Shown in pieces: positions 51,732-61,040 of a stretch of 64,000 nt of DNA. Below the pieces are notes generated by a model. That model made no database searches and had not been told where the DNA came from. It saw only the letters and a program-made list of their open reading frames with translations. This DNA comes from Pseudomonadota bacterium (GTDB lineage Bacteria > Pseudomonadota > Gammaproteobacteria > Burkholderiales > Burkholderiaceae_C): contig JAIUPH010000007.1 of assembly GCA_020161065.1 (NCBI GenBank), positions 248,001 to 312,000 of the forward strand, given 5' to 3'. A program made the position numbers and the translations under genes. Numbering within the stretch: the stretch's first letter is position 1; each line of letters begins with the position of its first letter.

Positions 51732-51749
51732 TGCCGAAGCGCTTCGGCA
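51732..51749. terminator. 18-bp perfect palindrome between convergent units
   Basis: TGCCGAAGC (51732-51740) is followed without a spacer by its complement GCTTCGGCA (51741-51749). It lies 20 bases after the racemase stop, in the 162-base gap to the convergent BrnA gene, where I see no other feature. It may be a bidirectional terminator or a recombination scar. Confidence 0.4.
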
Positions 51750-51873
51750 CGTGGACCGGAATGACCAGCGAGAGGCTGGCGGCGACCGCGGCCGCACCGC
51801 CTCGGTGACCGGGAGCGGGTCGCACCGATGCCGACATTTGGAGCATTGGCGCGGCACGAGGCAGCCCTCGAGC

Positions 51874-52233
51874 TCAGGCTCCGCTGCGGCCGCGTGCGGA
51901 CCGCTTGTTTACCCATTCCGGCAAGGCCTCGTTCATGCGCGTCTGCCAGCCCGAGCCCGTGGCCTTGAAGTATTGCAGTACCTCCGGGCTGTAGCGCACG
52001 CTCACCAGTTGCTTGGTGGGGGTGACTTGCGCCCCGCGTTCACCGCGCTTTCGCTTCTGCGCCAGCGCTGTCCGAACGGCCGCATACCCGCCGCCCTTGA
52101 CGACCACAGCGTTGGCCATCTTCTTCTCTTCGCTGGCCGTGAACGCACGGTCCTTGCCTGGCGCGGCAGCGATGAGAGCCTCCCATTCAGCGGGAGTAGC
52201 CGGCGGTTTCTTTCGCGTAGCGACGGATTTCAT
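51874..52233 (-). CDS. brnA: BrnA-family antitoxin
   Basis: A 119-residue protein. Its C-terminal segment, KQLVSVRYSPEVLQYFKATG followed by SGWQTRMNEALPEWV, is the ribbon-helix-helix DNA-binding part of BrnA antitoxins; the N-terminal part is basic and presumably binds the toxin. It is longer than most BrnA proteins, which have 75-100 residues. ATG 52233 overlaps the toxin gene by 47 bases; a start at 52272 is also possible. BrnA neutralises BrnT and represses the operon. Confidence 0.85.
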   Translation of the reverse strand: MKSVATRKKPPATPAEWEALIAAAPGKDRAFTASEEKKMANAVVVKGGGYAAVRTALAQKRKRGERGAQVTPTKQLVSVRYSPEVLQYFKATGSGWQTRMNEALPEWVNKRSARGRSGA

Positions 52234-52408
52234 GCTTCTGGGCCTTGCGAAGACTGATGATGTGCGGCTCATCGTCTCGCTCCGTGTAGGTCATGTGCAC
52301 AACGATGCCATCGAGCCAGCCGAGCAGGTTGATCCTGTGCTCTCCATAGACTTCGCGGGCATCTTCCCAGGTGACGACCGGACCATCGAAGACCGCTTCG
52401 CAACCCAC
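52187..52408 (-). CDS. brnT: BrnT-family toxin, N terminus missing
   Basis: A 73-residue ribonuclease-type toxin of the BrnT (DUF497) family. The conserved middle and end are present: AVFDGPVVTWEDAREVYGEH, HMTYTERDDEPHIISLRKAQ and the RYAKE tail. The family usually begins with a FEWDxxK segment and KHGVSF, about 20 residues earlier; these are absent. The open frame runs upstream only to 52450, reaching the 3' end of the Bug gene without an ATG, and GTG 52408 is the first start. It may be inactive or use a non-standard start. Confidence 0.7.
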   Translation of the reverse strand: MGCEAVFDGPVVTWEDAREVYGEHRINLLGWLDGIVVHMTYTERDDEPHIISLRKAQKHEIRRYAKETAGYSR

Positions 52409-52442
52409 GAAGGCGAGCTTGCGGCCCAGCCTCCGCCCACTC

Positions 52443-53420
52443 TCAAAGCTTCACCCGCCCCGACTCCACCAGCTTCCTGGTCTTCACCAACTGCTCGTCG
52501 AGAAAGGCCTGCAGCTTGTCCGGCCCCCAGCCCACCGATTCGAAGCCGAGGTCCAGCATCTTGGCCTGCACGTCGGGCAGCATGATCACGCGGCTGAGTT
52601 CGGCGGACAGGCGCTCGACGATGTGCTTGGGCGTGGCCGCGGGCACGAACACGGCGCCCCAGCCGGGCATGTTGACGGCGGGCAGACCGGCGTCGGCGAA
52701 GGTGGGCACGTCGCGGTAGACCGGAAAGCGCGTGGGGCTGGCCACCGCCAGCGCCTTGATCTTGCCGGGGTAGCGCGAGGCGCCGCCGAGCGAGGCGATG
52801 ACCGCGTCGACCTGGCCGCCCAGCACGTCCTGGATGGCCGGCGCCTCGCCCTTGTAGGGCACGTGCGTGGTCTCGATGCCGGCCGCGGCGTTGAGCAACT
52901 CGCCGACGAAGTGCCCGCCCGAGCCCTGGCCGTACGAGCCGTAGGTCAGCTTGCCCGGCTGCTTCTTGGCCAGCGCCACCCATTCCTGCAGCGTGTTGAC
53001 GCCCAGCCCCGTGCGCACGCCGATCGCGATCGGCGTCAGCACCAGCATGCACACCGGCGTGAAGTCGGCCGACTTGTAGCCTGGGTTGGGCTGCAGCACC
53101 TGGTTGCTGAGGAAGGCGCTGTAGGTCAGCAGCAGGGTGTGGCCGTCGGCCGGCGCCTTGGCGACGAAGCCAGCGGCCAGCGAGCCGGCGGCGCCGGCCT
53201 TGGACTCGACGATGGCCGGCTGGCCCCAGGCCTCGGTGAGCTTCTGGCCGACCATGCGCATCATCGCGTCGTGCCCGCCGCCGGCCGGCGTGGGGATGAT
53301 GATGCGGATCGGCGCGCTGGGATAGTCCTGCGCGCGCAGCGCGGGCAGGGCCAGGCCGGCACCGAGGCCGGCGCCGATTTGCAGCGCGCGGCGGCGCGTC
53401 GTCGTGAGCTTGCGGGGCAT
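52443..53420 (-). CDS. Bug/TctC-family receptor
   Basis: A 325-residue periplasmic receptor with a Tat-like signal (TTTRRRALQIGAGLGAGL) cleaved near ALRAQDYP. Motifs: APIRIIIPTPAGGGHD, AIVESKAGAAGSL and PADGHTLLLT. It ends in SGRVKL, seven bases before the open frame of brnT begins. It is the last gene of the CoA-ligase/kinase/dehydrogenase operon. Confidence 0.92.
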   Translation of the reverse strand: MPRKLTTTRRRALQIGAGLGAGLALPALRAQDYPSAPIRIIIPTPAGGGHDAMMRMVGQKLTEAWGQPAIVESKAGAAGSLAAGFVAKAPADGHTLLLTYSAFLSNQVLQPNPGYKSADFTPVCMLVLTPIAIGVRTGLGVNTLQEWVALAKKQPGKLTYGSYGQGSGGHFVGELLNAAAGIETTHVPYKGEAPAIQDVLGGQVDAVIASLGGASRYPGKIKALAVASPTRFPVYRDVPTFADAGLPAVNMPGWGAVFVPAATPKHIVERLSAELSRVIMLPDVQAKMLDLGFESVGWGPDKLQAFLDEQLVKTRKLVESGRVKL

Positions 53421-53455
53421 CGTCGTCTCCTGGGTGGATGGGTTCAGCTAGCGCG

Positions 53456-54591
<1,136 letters not shown>

Positions 54592-54595
<4 letters not shown>

Positions 54596-54987
54596 GCTCG
54601 GGCTCCTGGTGGTTTGGATGCGGTGGGCTCGTCGGGCGCAGCCCAGTTCGGGTGGTTGATGGCCAGCGCCTCGCGCAGCGTGCGGCGCAGGTGGTCGATC
54701 AGCGCCGGGTCGTCCAGCGGCTGGTGGCCGTCGCCGATGGCCGTGGCCAGTTCGGCTTGCAGCGCCGCGGGCTCGCCGTCGTGGCCCAGCAGCGCGGCCA
54801 GGCGTTCGCGTTCGGCCGCGTGCTGCGCGGGCCTGAGCTGCAGTTCGCGCACCACGGTGCGCAACACGTTGGCGCTGATGCGGGTCTGGAAGCGGTGATA
54901 GCCCGCCAGCGTGGGCAGCAGCTCGGCTTCCAGGTAATCGGCCGCCGCCTGCAGCAGCGTGGCGGCGTCGGGGACGAAGGCGCTCAT
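54592..54987 (-). CDS. DUF6285 small protein
   Basis: A 131-residue, mostly helical protein ([54 protein letters not shown]) with no membrane segment. It resembles DUF6285 proteins, which are regularly encoded between an aminoglycoside-phosphotransferase-like kinase and an acyl-CoA dehydrogenase. It is similar in size and place to LvaB, the small partner of the hydroxyacyl-CoA kinase LvaA. Overlaps with both neighbours imply fixed stoichiometry. Confidence 0.75.
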
Positions 54988-56030
54988 CGCCTGCCTCCCG
55001 CGTCTTGCGTGGTCAACGCCAGCAGGTCCCACAGCGGCTCTTCCAGCCGGCGGCCGATCGCGGCCAGCTCCACGCTGGCGGGGCGGCCGTCGGCGCGGCG
55101 CGCGCTGCCGCGGCGCACGCAGGAGATGGCCCACTTGAGGTTGGAGAACACTTCCCAGAAGCGCACGCGGTCGGGGTCGACGCGCGTGCCGCTGGCCGCT
55201 TCGTAGGCGGCGTACAAGTCTTCGCGGGCGCCGAAGCCGCCCACTTCGCGCGCCAGGCCTTCGCCGCCGAAGCGCCAGGTGCGCATGCACAGGACGCCCA
55301 GGTCCTGCATGGGGTCGCCGATGCGGGCGATCTCCCAATCGAGCACGCAGCGCAGGCCTTCGGGGCCGACGATCAGGTTGCCGCTGCGGAAGTCGGCGTG
55401 CACGACGCGCGATTCCCATTGCTGCGGCAGGTGCGCGGCGACCCAGCGCACCGCGTAGGCCAGCGCGGCGTGGCGGCGTTCCAGCCCGTCCAGCAGGCCG
55501 GCATAAATGCGAAGTTCGTCGGATGGCGACAGCCGCTGCAGAAAGCCCGAGCGCTCCAGCGGCAGCGCGTGGATCGCCGCCAGCGCGCGGCCGCATTGCG
55601 CCGCCAGCCGTTTGCGCGCCTCGGCCAGCGCCGGGTCGGCCACCAGCTTGCGGCCCAGCGTCTCGCCGGCGATGCGCCCCGTCACGTAGCCGCTGCCCAG
55701 GCCGTCTTCCGGACGCAGCAGCCGATGCACGCGCGGCGCCGGCACGCCGGCCTCGCGCGCCGCGGTCATCAGCGCCGCGTCCTGCTCGGCCGAGAGCTTG
55801 GGCGGCCCGCCGGGCCGCGACGGCGCTTCGCTCATCTGCTGCAGGATCAGCGCCTCGCGCTCGTCGCCGCACACCCAGTCGAAGCTCCAGGTCTGCTTGG
55901 TGGCGCCGCCGGTCAGGCGCTGCAGCGATTGCACCTCGCCATGCGCGCGCGCCTGGCGCGCCAGCACCACGCGCAGTGCGGCGGCCAGCGTGGTGGTCGG
56001 CGTGGCGGTATCGATGGCGCGCTCGGTCAT
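54984..56030 (-). CDS. APH-family phosphotransferase (ACAD10/11 or LvaA-like acyl-CoA kinase)
   Basis: A 348-residue kinase-fold protein. The catalytic loop [13 protein letters not shown] (H-x-D-x4-N) and the metal-binding [15 protein letters not shown] are intact, with [15 protein letters not shown] in the nucleotide lobe. Despite the family name such proteins do not confer drug resistance in this setting; bacterial relatives beside acyl-CoA dehydrogenases phosphorylate 4-hydroxyacyl-CoA, as in LvaA or the kinase domain of mammalian ACAD10/11. ATG 56030 is five bases after the ligase stop. Confidence 0.88.
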   Translation of the reverse strand: MTERAIDTATPTTTLAAALRVVLARQARAHGEVQSLQRLTGGATKQTWSFDWVCGDEREALILQQMSEAPSRPGGPPKLSAEQDAALMTAAREAGVPAPRVHRLLRPEDGLGSGYVTGRIAGETLGRKLVADPALAEARKRLAAQCGRALAAIHALPLERSGFLQRLSPSDELRIYAGLLDGLERRHAALAYAVRWVAAHLPQQWESRVVHADFRSGNLIVGPEGLRCVLDWEIARIGDPMQDLGVLCMRTWRFGGEGLAREVGGFGAREDLYAAYEAASGTRVDPDRVRFWEVFSNLKWAISCVRRGSARRADGRPASVELAAIGRRLEEPLWDLLALTTQDAGGRR

Positions 56031-56034
56031 CGCT

Positions 56035-57564
56035 TCAGATCTTGCGACCGGCCGCTTCCCAGAACGGCTCGCGCAGTTGGCGCTTGAAGATCTTGCCGCT
56101 GTCCTGGCGCGGCAGCCGGTCGTGGAAGTCGATGCGCCGCGGCACCTTCACGCTGGCCAGCCGCTCGCGCAGCCATTGGCGGATGTCGTCGGCGGTCAGC
56201 AGCGCGCCGGGCTGCCGTTCCACCGCGGCGGCCAGCGCCTCGCCCATGTCGTCGTCGGGGATGCCGAACACGGCGCAGTCCTGCACGCCGGGGCATTGCA
56301 TCAGCGCCATCTCGGTCTCGGCCGGGTAGACGTTGGTGCCGCCGATGATCACCATGTCGGCGCGGCGGTCGCACAGGTAGAGGTGGCCGTCCTTCAGGTA
56401 GCCGATGTCGCCGACGCTGATCAGCCCGTCGCGCTCCACGCCGGCGCGCTTGGCGGGGTTGTTGTGGTACGTGAAGTCGGCATAACAAGGCACCCGCATG
56501 TAGATCTCGCCGACCTCGCCTTCGGGCAGCCGATCGCCGAACTCGTCGTAGAACGCGATGCGCGTGCCCGGCGTCGGTACGCCCACGCTGCCGGGGTGGC
56601 TGCGCGAATCGTCCGGCGTGGCCAGCGTGGCGGTGCCGACCTCGGTGCCGCCGTAGGTCTCGTAGACCACCGGGCCCCACCACTGCATGAACTCGCGCTT
56701 GACCTCGGCGGGGCAGGGCGCGCCGGTGTGCGTGACCCAGCGGATCGAGCCGATGTCGTAGCGGTCGCGGACCGCCTGCGGCAGCTTGAGCAGGCGCACG
56801 AACATCGTCGGCACCATCACCGCGTGGGTGATGCGGTGCTGCTCGATGGCGGCCAGCGTCGCCTCGGGGTCGAAGCGCGAGTGCAGCACGATCAGCTCGG
56901 CGTTGGGCAGCGCCTGGCGGCCATAGGCATTGGGCGATGCGTGGTACAGCGGCCCCGGGATCAGGCAGCGCGCGCCGGGCACCAGGCCGTAGACGCGCTC
57001 CAGCATCTTGGCGTAGGCGGCGCTCTGCTCGGGCGTCGCCGGGTCGCGGCGCACGCCCTTGGGGTGGCCGGTGGTGCCGGAGGTGTAGATCATCGTCGCG
57101 CGCGCGCGCAGCGGTGGGCCGGCCCAGGGCTCGAAGCCGGCGGCCCATTCGGGCCACACCACGTCACCGGGCAGCGCTTGCGTCTGCTCGGGCGCCAGCG
57201 CGTAGGCGGCGGCGATCTCGTCCGGCGTCGGCACCACCAGCACCTGCAGCCCCGCGGGCAGCGTGCCGCGCAGCGGCGCCAGCAGGTCGGCATGCGCCAC
57301 CAGCACCTTGGGGCCCGCGTCGTCCAGCACGTAGCGCACCTCGTCGGGCCGGCCGTGCCAGTTGATCGGCACGCAGTAGGCGCCCAGCGCGGCGGCCGCG
57401 GTCTGCGCCTCGAAGAACGCGAAGTCGTTGCGCAGCAGCAGCGCGATGACGTCGCCTTCGCGCACGCCCAGCGCATGCAGCCCGCCGGCGGCGCGGCGGC
57501 CTTGCAGCAGCACCGCGTCGCGGTCGACGCCGCGGCCGTCGAGGAGGATGCGGGCGGTGGACAT
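56035..57564 (-). CDS. Acyl-CoA synthetase (AMP-forming)
   Basis: A 509-residue adenylate-forming CoA ligase. Core motifs: MIYTSGTTGHPKGVRRD (P-loop), YETYGGTEVG, and the hinge LYLCDRRADMVIIGGTNVYP. The catalytic Lys is in PRQDSGKIFKRQLRE near the C terminus. ATG 57564 has AGGAG ten bases upstream; the frame continues to 57648, which would overlap the promoter. It is first in the five-gene minus-strand operon controlled by operator site H and should activate its substrate acid. Confidence 0.92.
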   Translation of the reverse strand: MSTARILLDGRGVDRDAVLLQGRRAAGGLHALGVREGDVIALLLRNDFAFFEAQTAAAALGAYCVPINWHGRPDEVRYVLDDAGPKVLVAHADLLAPLRGTLPAGLQVLVVPTPDEIAAAYALAPEQTQALPGDVVWPEWAAGFEPWAGPPLRARATMIYTSGTTGHPKGVRRDPATPEQSAAYAKMLERVYGLVPGARCLIPGPLYHASPNAYGRQALPNAELIVLHSRFDPEATLAAIEQHRITHAVMVPTMFVRLLKLPQAVRDRYDIGSIRWVTHTGAPCPAEVKREFMQWWGPVVYETYGGTEVGTATLATPDDSRSHPGSVGVPTPGTRIAFYDEFGDRLPEGEVGEIYMRVPCYADFTYHNNPAKRAGVERDGLISVGDIGYLKDGHLYLCDRRADMVIIGGTNVYPAETEMALMQCPGVQDCAVFGIPDDDMGEALAAAVERQPGALLTADDIRQWLRERLASVKVPRRIDFHDRLPRQDSGKIFKRQLREPFWEAAGRKI

Positions 57565-57607
57565 GGAACTCGTCTCCTGCGCCGACCGCGGGGCGGTCGA
57601 ATGCGTC

Positions 57608-57648
57608 AATGGTTCTACAAATGATAGCGCCGCGCGCCGTGCTTGCAA
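57608..57648 (-). promoter_or_regulatory. Promoter with FadR-like operator (site H)
   Basis: On the minus strand, TTGCAA (57643-57648), 16 bases and TATCAT (complement of 57621-57626) form a good promoter. Next comes a palindrome-like element, on the plus strand TGGTTCTACAA (57610-57620). It differs from the complement of site C (TGGTTCTACCA) at one base. The arrangement, operator just after the -10, repeats that of the other sites. Confidence 0.6.
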
Positions 57649-57661
57649 AGCGGCCGCGGCG

Positions 57662-58537
57662 CTAGAAGTCGGGTTCCTGCCACCAGGGATAGACCGGCGG
57701 CAGGTCGGCGCCGACGCGGCCGGGAAAGTGCGGCGCGCGCTTCTCCAGGAAGGCGGCGACGCCCTCGCGCGCGTCGGCCGTGGCGCCGCGCTGGGCGATG
57801 GCGCGGCTCTCGACGCGGTGCGCTTCCATCGGGTGCGCCGCGCCCAGCATGCGCCACATCATCTGCCGCGTCAGCGCCACCGAGACCGGCGCGGCGTTGT
57901 CGGCAATCTCCAATGCCAGCGCGCGGGCGCGCGGCAGCAGCTCGTCGGGCGCGCACAGCTCGCGCAGCAGGCCGCCGGCCAGCGCCTCGTCGGCGGCCAG
58001 CAGCCGGCCCGACAGCGACCACTCCAGCGCGCGGCCGATGCCCACCACGCGCGGCAGGAACCAGCTGGCGCAAGCGTCGGGCACGATGCCGCGGCGCGTG
58101 AAGACGAAGCCGATGCGCGCCTCGCGGCTGGCGATGCGGATGTCCATCGGCAGCAGCATCGACGCGCCGACGCCCACCGCCGCGCCGTTGACCGCGGCGA
58201 TCAGCGGCTTGGTGCTGGCGAACAAGCGCAGCGCCAGCAGGCCGCCGCCGTCGCGGCCGCAATCGCCGCCGGTTTCGTCGGCGTGCAAGGCCTGCGTGGC
58301 GGGGTCGAAGGTGGTGGCGCCGGCCGACAGGTCGGCACCGGCGCAGTAGGCGCGCCCGGCGCCGGTGAAGACGATGGCGCGCACCGCGTCGTCGGCATCG
58401 GCGAGGTCGAGCGCGCGGCACAGCTCGCGGCGCATCGGCGCCGTCATCGCGTTCAACGCCTGCGGGCGGTTCAGCGTGATCGTCAGCACCGGGCCTTCGC
58501 GGGCCCACTGCAGCGTGTCGAAGACGGGGGCTGTCAC
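57662..58537 (-). CDS. Enoyl-CoA hydratase/isomerase family protein
   Basis: A 291-residue crotonase. AYCAGADLSAGA and GAAVGVGASMLLPMD form the oxyanion hole; the catalytic region reads VFTRRGIVPDACASWFLPRVVG, again with Asp and without the first hydratase Glu. The start is GTG 58537, overlapping the dehydrogenase stop (GTGA). It ends with an unusual aromatic tail, PPVYPWWQEPDF. It is the third gene of the unit led by operator site D. Confidence 0.88.
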   Translation of the reverse strand: MTAPVFDTLQWAREGPVLTITLNRPQALNAMTAPMRRELCRALDLADADDAVRAIVFTGAGRAYCAGADLSAGATTFDPATQALHADETGGDCGRDGGGLLALRLFASTKPLIAAVNGAAVGVGASMLLPMDIRIASREARIGFVFTRRGIVPDACASWFLPRVVGIGRALEWSLSGRLLAADEALAGGLLRELCAPDELLPRARALALEIADNAAPVSVALTRQMMWRMLGAAHPMEAHRVESRAIAQRGATADAREGVAAFLEKRAPHFPGRVGADLPPVYPWWQEPDF

Positions 58538-59691
58538 GCCAGCAACGCCGCCAGCCGCCGCGCCTGCGCGTCGGCGTCGCCGAACAAATGGTCGGCCACG
58601 TGCACGCGGCGCAGGCAATGGCCGACCGCGTATTCCTCGGTCATGCCGATGCCGCCGTGGCACTGGATGGCGTGCTGGCAGACCTGGCGCGCATGGCGGC
58701 CGACGATCAGCTTGGCGCGCAGCAGGTCGGCGGCCGAGTCCTCGGCTTCCGGCCGGTCGGCCGCCACCGCGGCGGCGATGGCCATGCTGCGCGCCATCTC
58801 CAGGCTGACCAGCATGTCGGCCGCGCGGTGGCGCAGCGCCTGGTTCTCGCCGATCAGGCGGCCGAACTGCTTGCGCACGTTGAGGTAGTCCAGCGCCAGC
58901 CGGTAGGCGGCCTGCGCGGCGCCCACCATGTCGGCGCACAGCGCGGCGATGCCGGCAGCGTTGACGGCCGTGAGGATGCGCTGGAAAGCGGCGCCGTCGT
59001 GCGGATCGGACAGCGGGTCCGACAGCGGGTCCGCCAACGCTTGCGCCGGCGTCGCGTTGAACGTCAGCTCGGAGGCCGGCGTGTCGTCGACGAGGCGGAA
59101 GTCGCGCCGCTGCAGGCCGGCCGCGCCGGCGTCGACGACGAAGAAAGCGCAGCCTTGCGTGGCATCGGCCGCGCCGGCGATGCGGGCGCTGACGACGAAG
59201 TGCTGCGCCTGCGGGCCGCTGATCACCGGCAGCTTGACGCCGCTGATCGTCCAGCCGCCAGGGCCTTTTTCGGCGCGCGTTTCGATCCAAAGATCAGCGT
59301 GCCGCGTGCCCGGCTCGTCGTGCGCCCAGGCGACGACGGTCGTGCCTTGCGCCAAACCCGGCAGCAGCCGCGCCGCGGGTTCGCCGCCGGCCACGCGCAG
59401 CGCGGTCGCGCCCAGCACGGCGGAGGCCAGCACGGGCTCGGTGCACAGCGCGGCGCCGCAGGCCTGCAGCACCGGCAGCAGGTCTTCCAGCCGGCCGCCG
59501 AAGCCGCCTTGCGCTTCGGGCACCAGCAGCGCCGTCACGCCCAGTTCGGCCAGGCGGCCATACAACGCGGCGCTGCGGCCGTCGGCACTGGCCACGATCG
59601 CGCGGCGCTGCTCGAAGCTGCAGTGGTCGGCCAGCAGGCGGCCGACGCTGTCCTGGAGTTGCTGCTGCTCGTCGTTGAGTTGGAAGTTCAT
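58534..59691 (-). CDS. Acyl-CoA dehydrogenase, probably the non-catalytic partner of a heteromer
   Basis: A 385-residue acyl-CoA dehydrogenase homologue of lower similarity to the rest. FAD region motifs are weak (WAHDEPGTRHADLW), but VRKQFGRLIGENQAL and CHGGIGMTEEYAVGHCLRR are normal. The C terminus, VADHLFGDADAQ, has neither the Glu nor the GT motif of active subunits. In actinobacterial steroid catabolism such subunits form alpha2beta2 dehydrogenases with an active partner (ChsE1/ChsE2 type), and the upstream gene would be that partner. A 12-bp duplication (59009-59032) gives an internal DPLSDPLSDP segment. Confidence 0.82.
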   Translation of the reverse strand: MNFQLNDEQQQLQDSVGRLLADHCSFEQRRAIVASADGRSAALYGRLAELGVTALLVPEAQGGFGGRLEDLLPVLQACGAALCTEPVLASAVLGATALRVAGGEPAARLLPGLAQGTTVVAWAHDEPGTRHADLWIETRAEKGPGGWTISGVKLPVISGPQAQHFVVSARIAGAADATQGCAFFVVDAGAAGLQRRDFRLVDDTPASELTFNATPAQALADPLSDPLSDPHDGAAFQRILTAVNAAGIAALCADMVGAAQAAYRLALDYLNVRKQFGRLIGENQALRHRAADMLVSLEMARSMAIAAAVAADRPEAEDSAADLLRAKLIVGRHARQVCQHAIQCHGGIGMTEEYAVGHCLRRVHVADHLFGDADAQARRLAALLA

Positions 59692-59695
59692 GTCG

Positions 59696-60862
59696 TCAGC
59701 CCACGATCGTCTTGGCGACGATGTCTTTCTGCACTTCGCTCGTGCCGCCGTAGATGCTGGCGGCGCGCGAATAGAAGTAGCGCGGCGACAGCGGCCCGTG
59801 CCGTTCCGGCACGCCGTGGATGCCGCGCCGCTCCAGCCCCGCAGGCCCGTCGATGCGCGCCAGCAGCGCGGCCAGCGCCTGCTGCAGCTCCACGCCCTTG
59901 AGCTTGAGCACCGAGGCGAAGGCCGGTTGTGCCTGCTGCGCCTGCGGGTCGAGCAGGAAGCGCCAGTTGGTCACCTCCAGTGCGCGCACTTCGGCGTCCA
60001 GCTCGGCGAACTCGGCCTTCAGCTTCGGGTCGGCGGCCAGCGGGCGGCCGCCTTCGGTGATGCGCGAAGCCAGCTCGCGCGCGTAGTCCAGCCGCTCGCG
60101 GCACAGGCCGACGTTGGCGATGCCGCTGCGCTCGTTCACCAGCAGGTACTTGGCGCAGTCCCAGCCGCGGTTCTCGTCGCCCACCCGGTTGGCGACGCTG
60201 ACGCGCACGTTGTCGAAGAACACCTCGTTCAAGTGGTGCTCGCCGTCGATCGAGACGATGGGCCTGATCGTGATGCCCGGCGTCTTCAGGTCGATCAGCA
60301 GGAACGAGATGCCTTCCTGCTTGCGCGCCTCGGTGCTGGTGCGCACCAGCGCGAACACCCAGTCGGCCAGGTGCGCGGTGGTGGTCCAGATCTTCTGGCC
60401 GTTGACGATGTAGTCGTCACCGTCACGCTCGGCGCGCGTGCGCAGCGAGGCCAGGTCCGAGCCCGAGCCGGGTTCCGAGAAGCCCTGGCAGAACCACAGG
60501 TCCAGCCGCGCCAGGCGAGGCAGGAAGTGGTCCTTCTGCGCCTCGGTCCCGTACTTCAGCAGCACCGGGCCCAGCATGCCGGTGTTGAAGGCCTGCGGCA
60601 GCGGCGCCGGCGCGCGGTAGATCTCGTCCAGCAGGATCAGCCGCTCGGCCAGGCCCAGGTCGGCGCCGCCGTAGCGCCGCGGCCAGTGCGGCGCGGCCCA
60701 GCCGCGCTCGTGCAGGATGCGTTGCCAGGCCACGGTGTCCTGCTTGCGCGGCGGGTGGCCCAGGCGCAGGCGCTCGCGGATCTCGGCGGGCAGCCGCTCG
60801 CGGATGAAGGCGCGCACCTCGTCGCGGAAGGCGCGCTGTTCGGCGCTGAAGTCGAGGTTCAT
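59696..60862 (-). CDS. Acyl-CoA dehydrogenase, probably the active partner of a heteromer
   Basis: A 388-residue acyl-CoA dehydrogenase with CQGFSEPGSGSDLASLRTRA and the WTTTAHLADWVFALVRT substrate/FAD segments. The C terminus ends SIYGGTSEVQKDIVAKTIVG, with Gly at the medium-chain Glu position, as in FadE26/FadE29-type subunits. ATG 60862 gives MNLDFSAEQRAF, the typical start; the frame upstream runs into operator site D. It lies four bases before the second dehydrogenase, and the two probably form a heterotetramer. Confidence 0.88.
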   Translation of the reverse strand: MNLDFSAEQRAFRDEVRAFIRERLPAEIRERLRLGHPPRKQDTVAWQRILHERGWAAPHWPRRYGGADLGLAERLILLDEIYRAPAPLPQAFNTGMLGPVLLKYGTEAQKDHFLPRLARLDLWFCQGFSEPGSGSDLASLRTRAERDGDDYIVNGQKIWTTTAHLADWVFALVRTSTEARKQEGISFLLIDLKTPGITIRPIVSIDGEHHLNEVFFDNVRVSVANRVGDENRGWDCAKYLLVNERSGIANVGLCRERLDYARELASRITEGGRPLAADPKLKAEFAELDAEVRALEVTNWRFLLDPQAQQAQPAFASVLKLKGVELQQALAALLARIDGPAGLERRGIHGVPERHGPLSPRYFYSRAASIYGGTSEVQKDIVAKTIVG

Positions 60863-60920
60863 GGCGGCGGCCGTCGGGGGCTGAAGCTGAATCGAGACCG
60901 GTGACTCTAGCAACTTGTCA

Positions 60921-60934
60921 ACGGTTCAACCAAT
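60921..60934. promoter_or_regulatory. FadR-type operator in divergent region (site D)
   Basis: The core GGTTCAACC (60923-60931) lies within ACGGTTCAACCAAT. On the minus strand it follows a -10-like CCTATT, so it would control the dehydrogenase unit, and it lies 107 bases upstream of the gntR gene at 61041. Confidence 0.6.
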
Positions 60935-61040
60935 AGGGAACGCACCGATGCGGCGCAGGCGCTCGGGTAGCATGGTCGGGATCGACCCAAGACCGCGGTC
61001 CCACCGGGGCCGCGGCGCCACAAGAGGCGGAGGAACCAGC

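Noticed and set aside
54984-56030. Aminoglycoside resistance gene
   Set aside because: The kinase motifs are of the APH superfamily, but its position between a CoA ligase, DUF6285 and an acyl-CoA dehydrogenase points to acyl-CoA phosphorylation.
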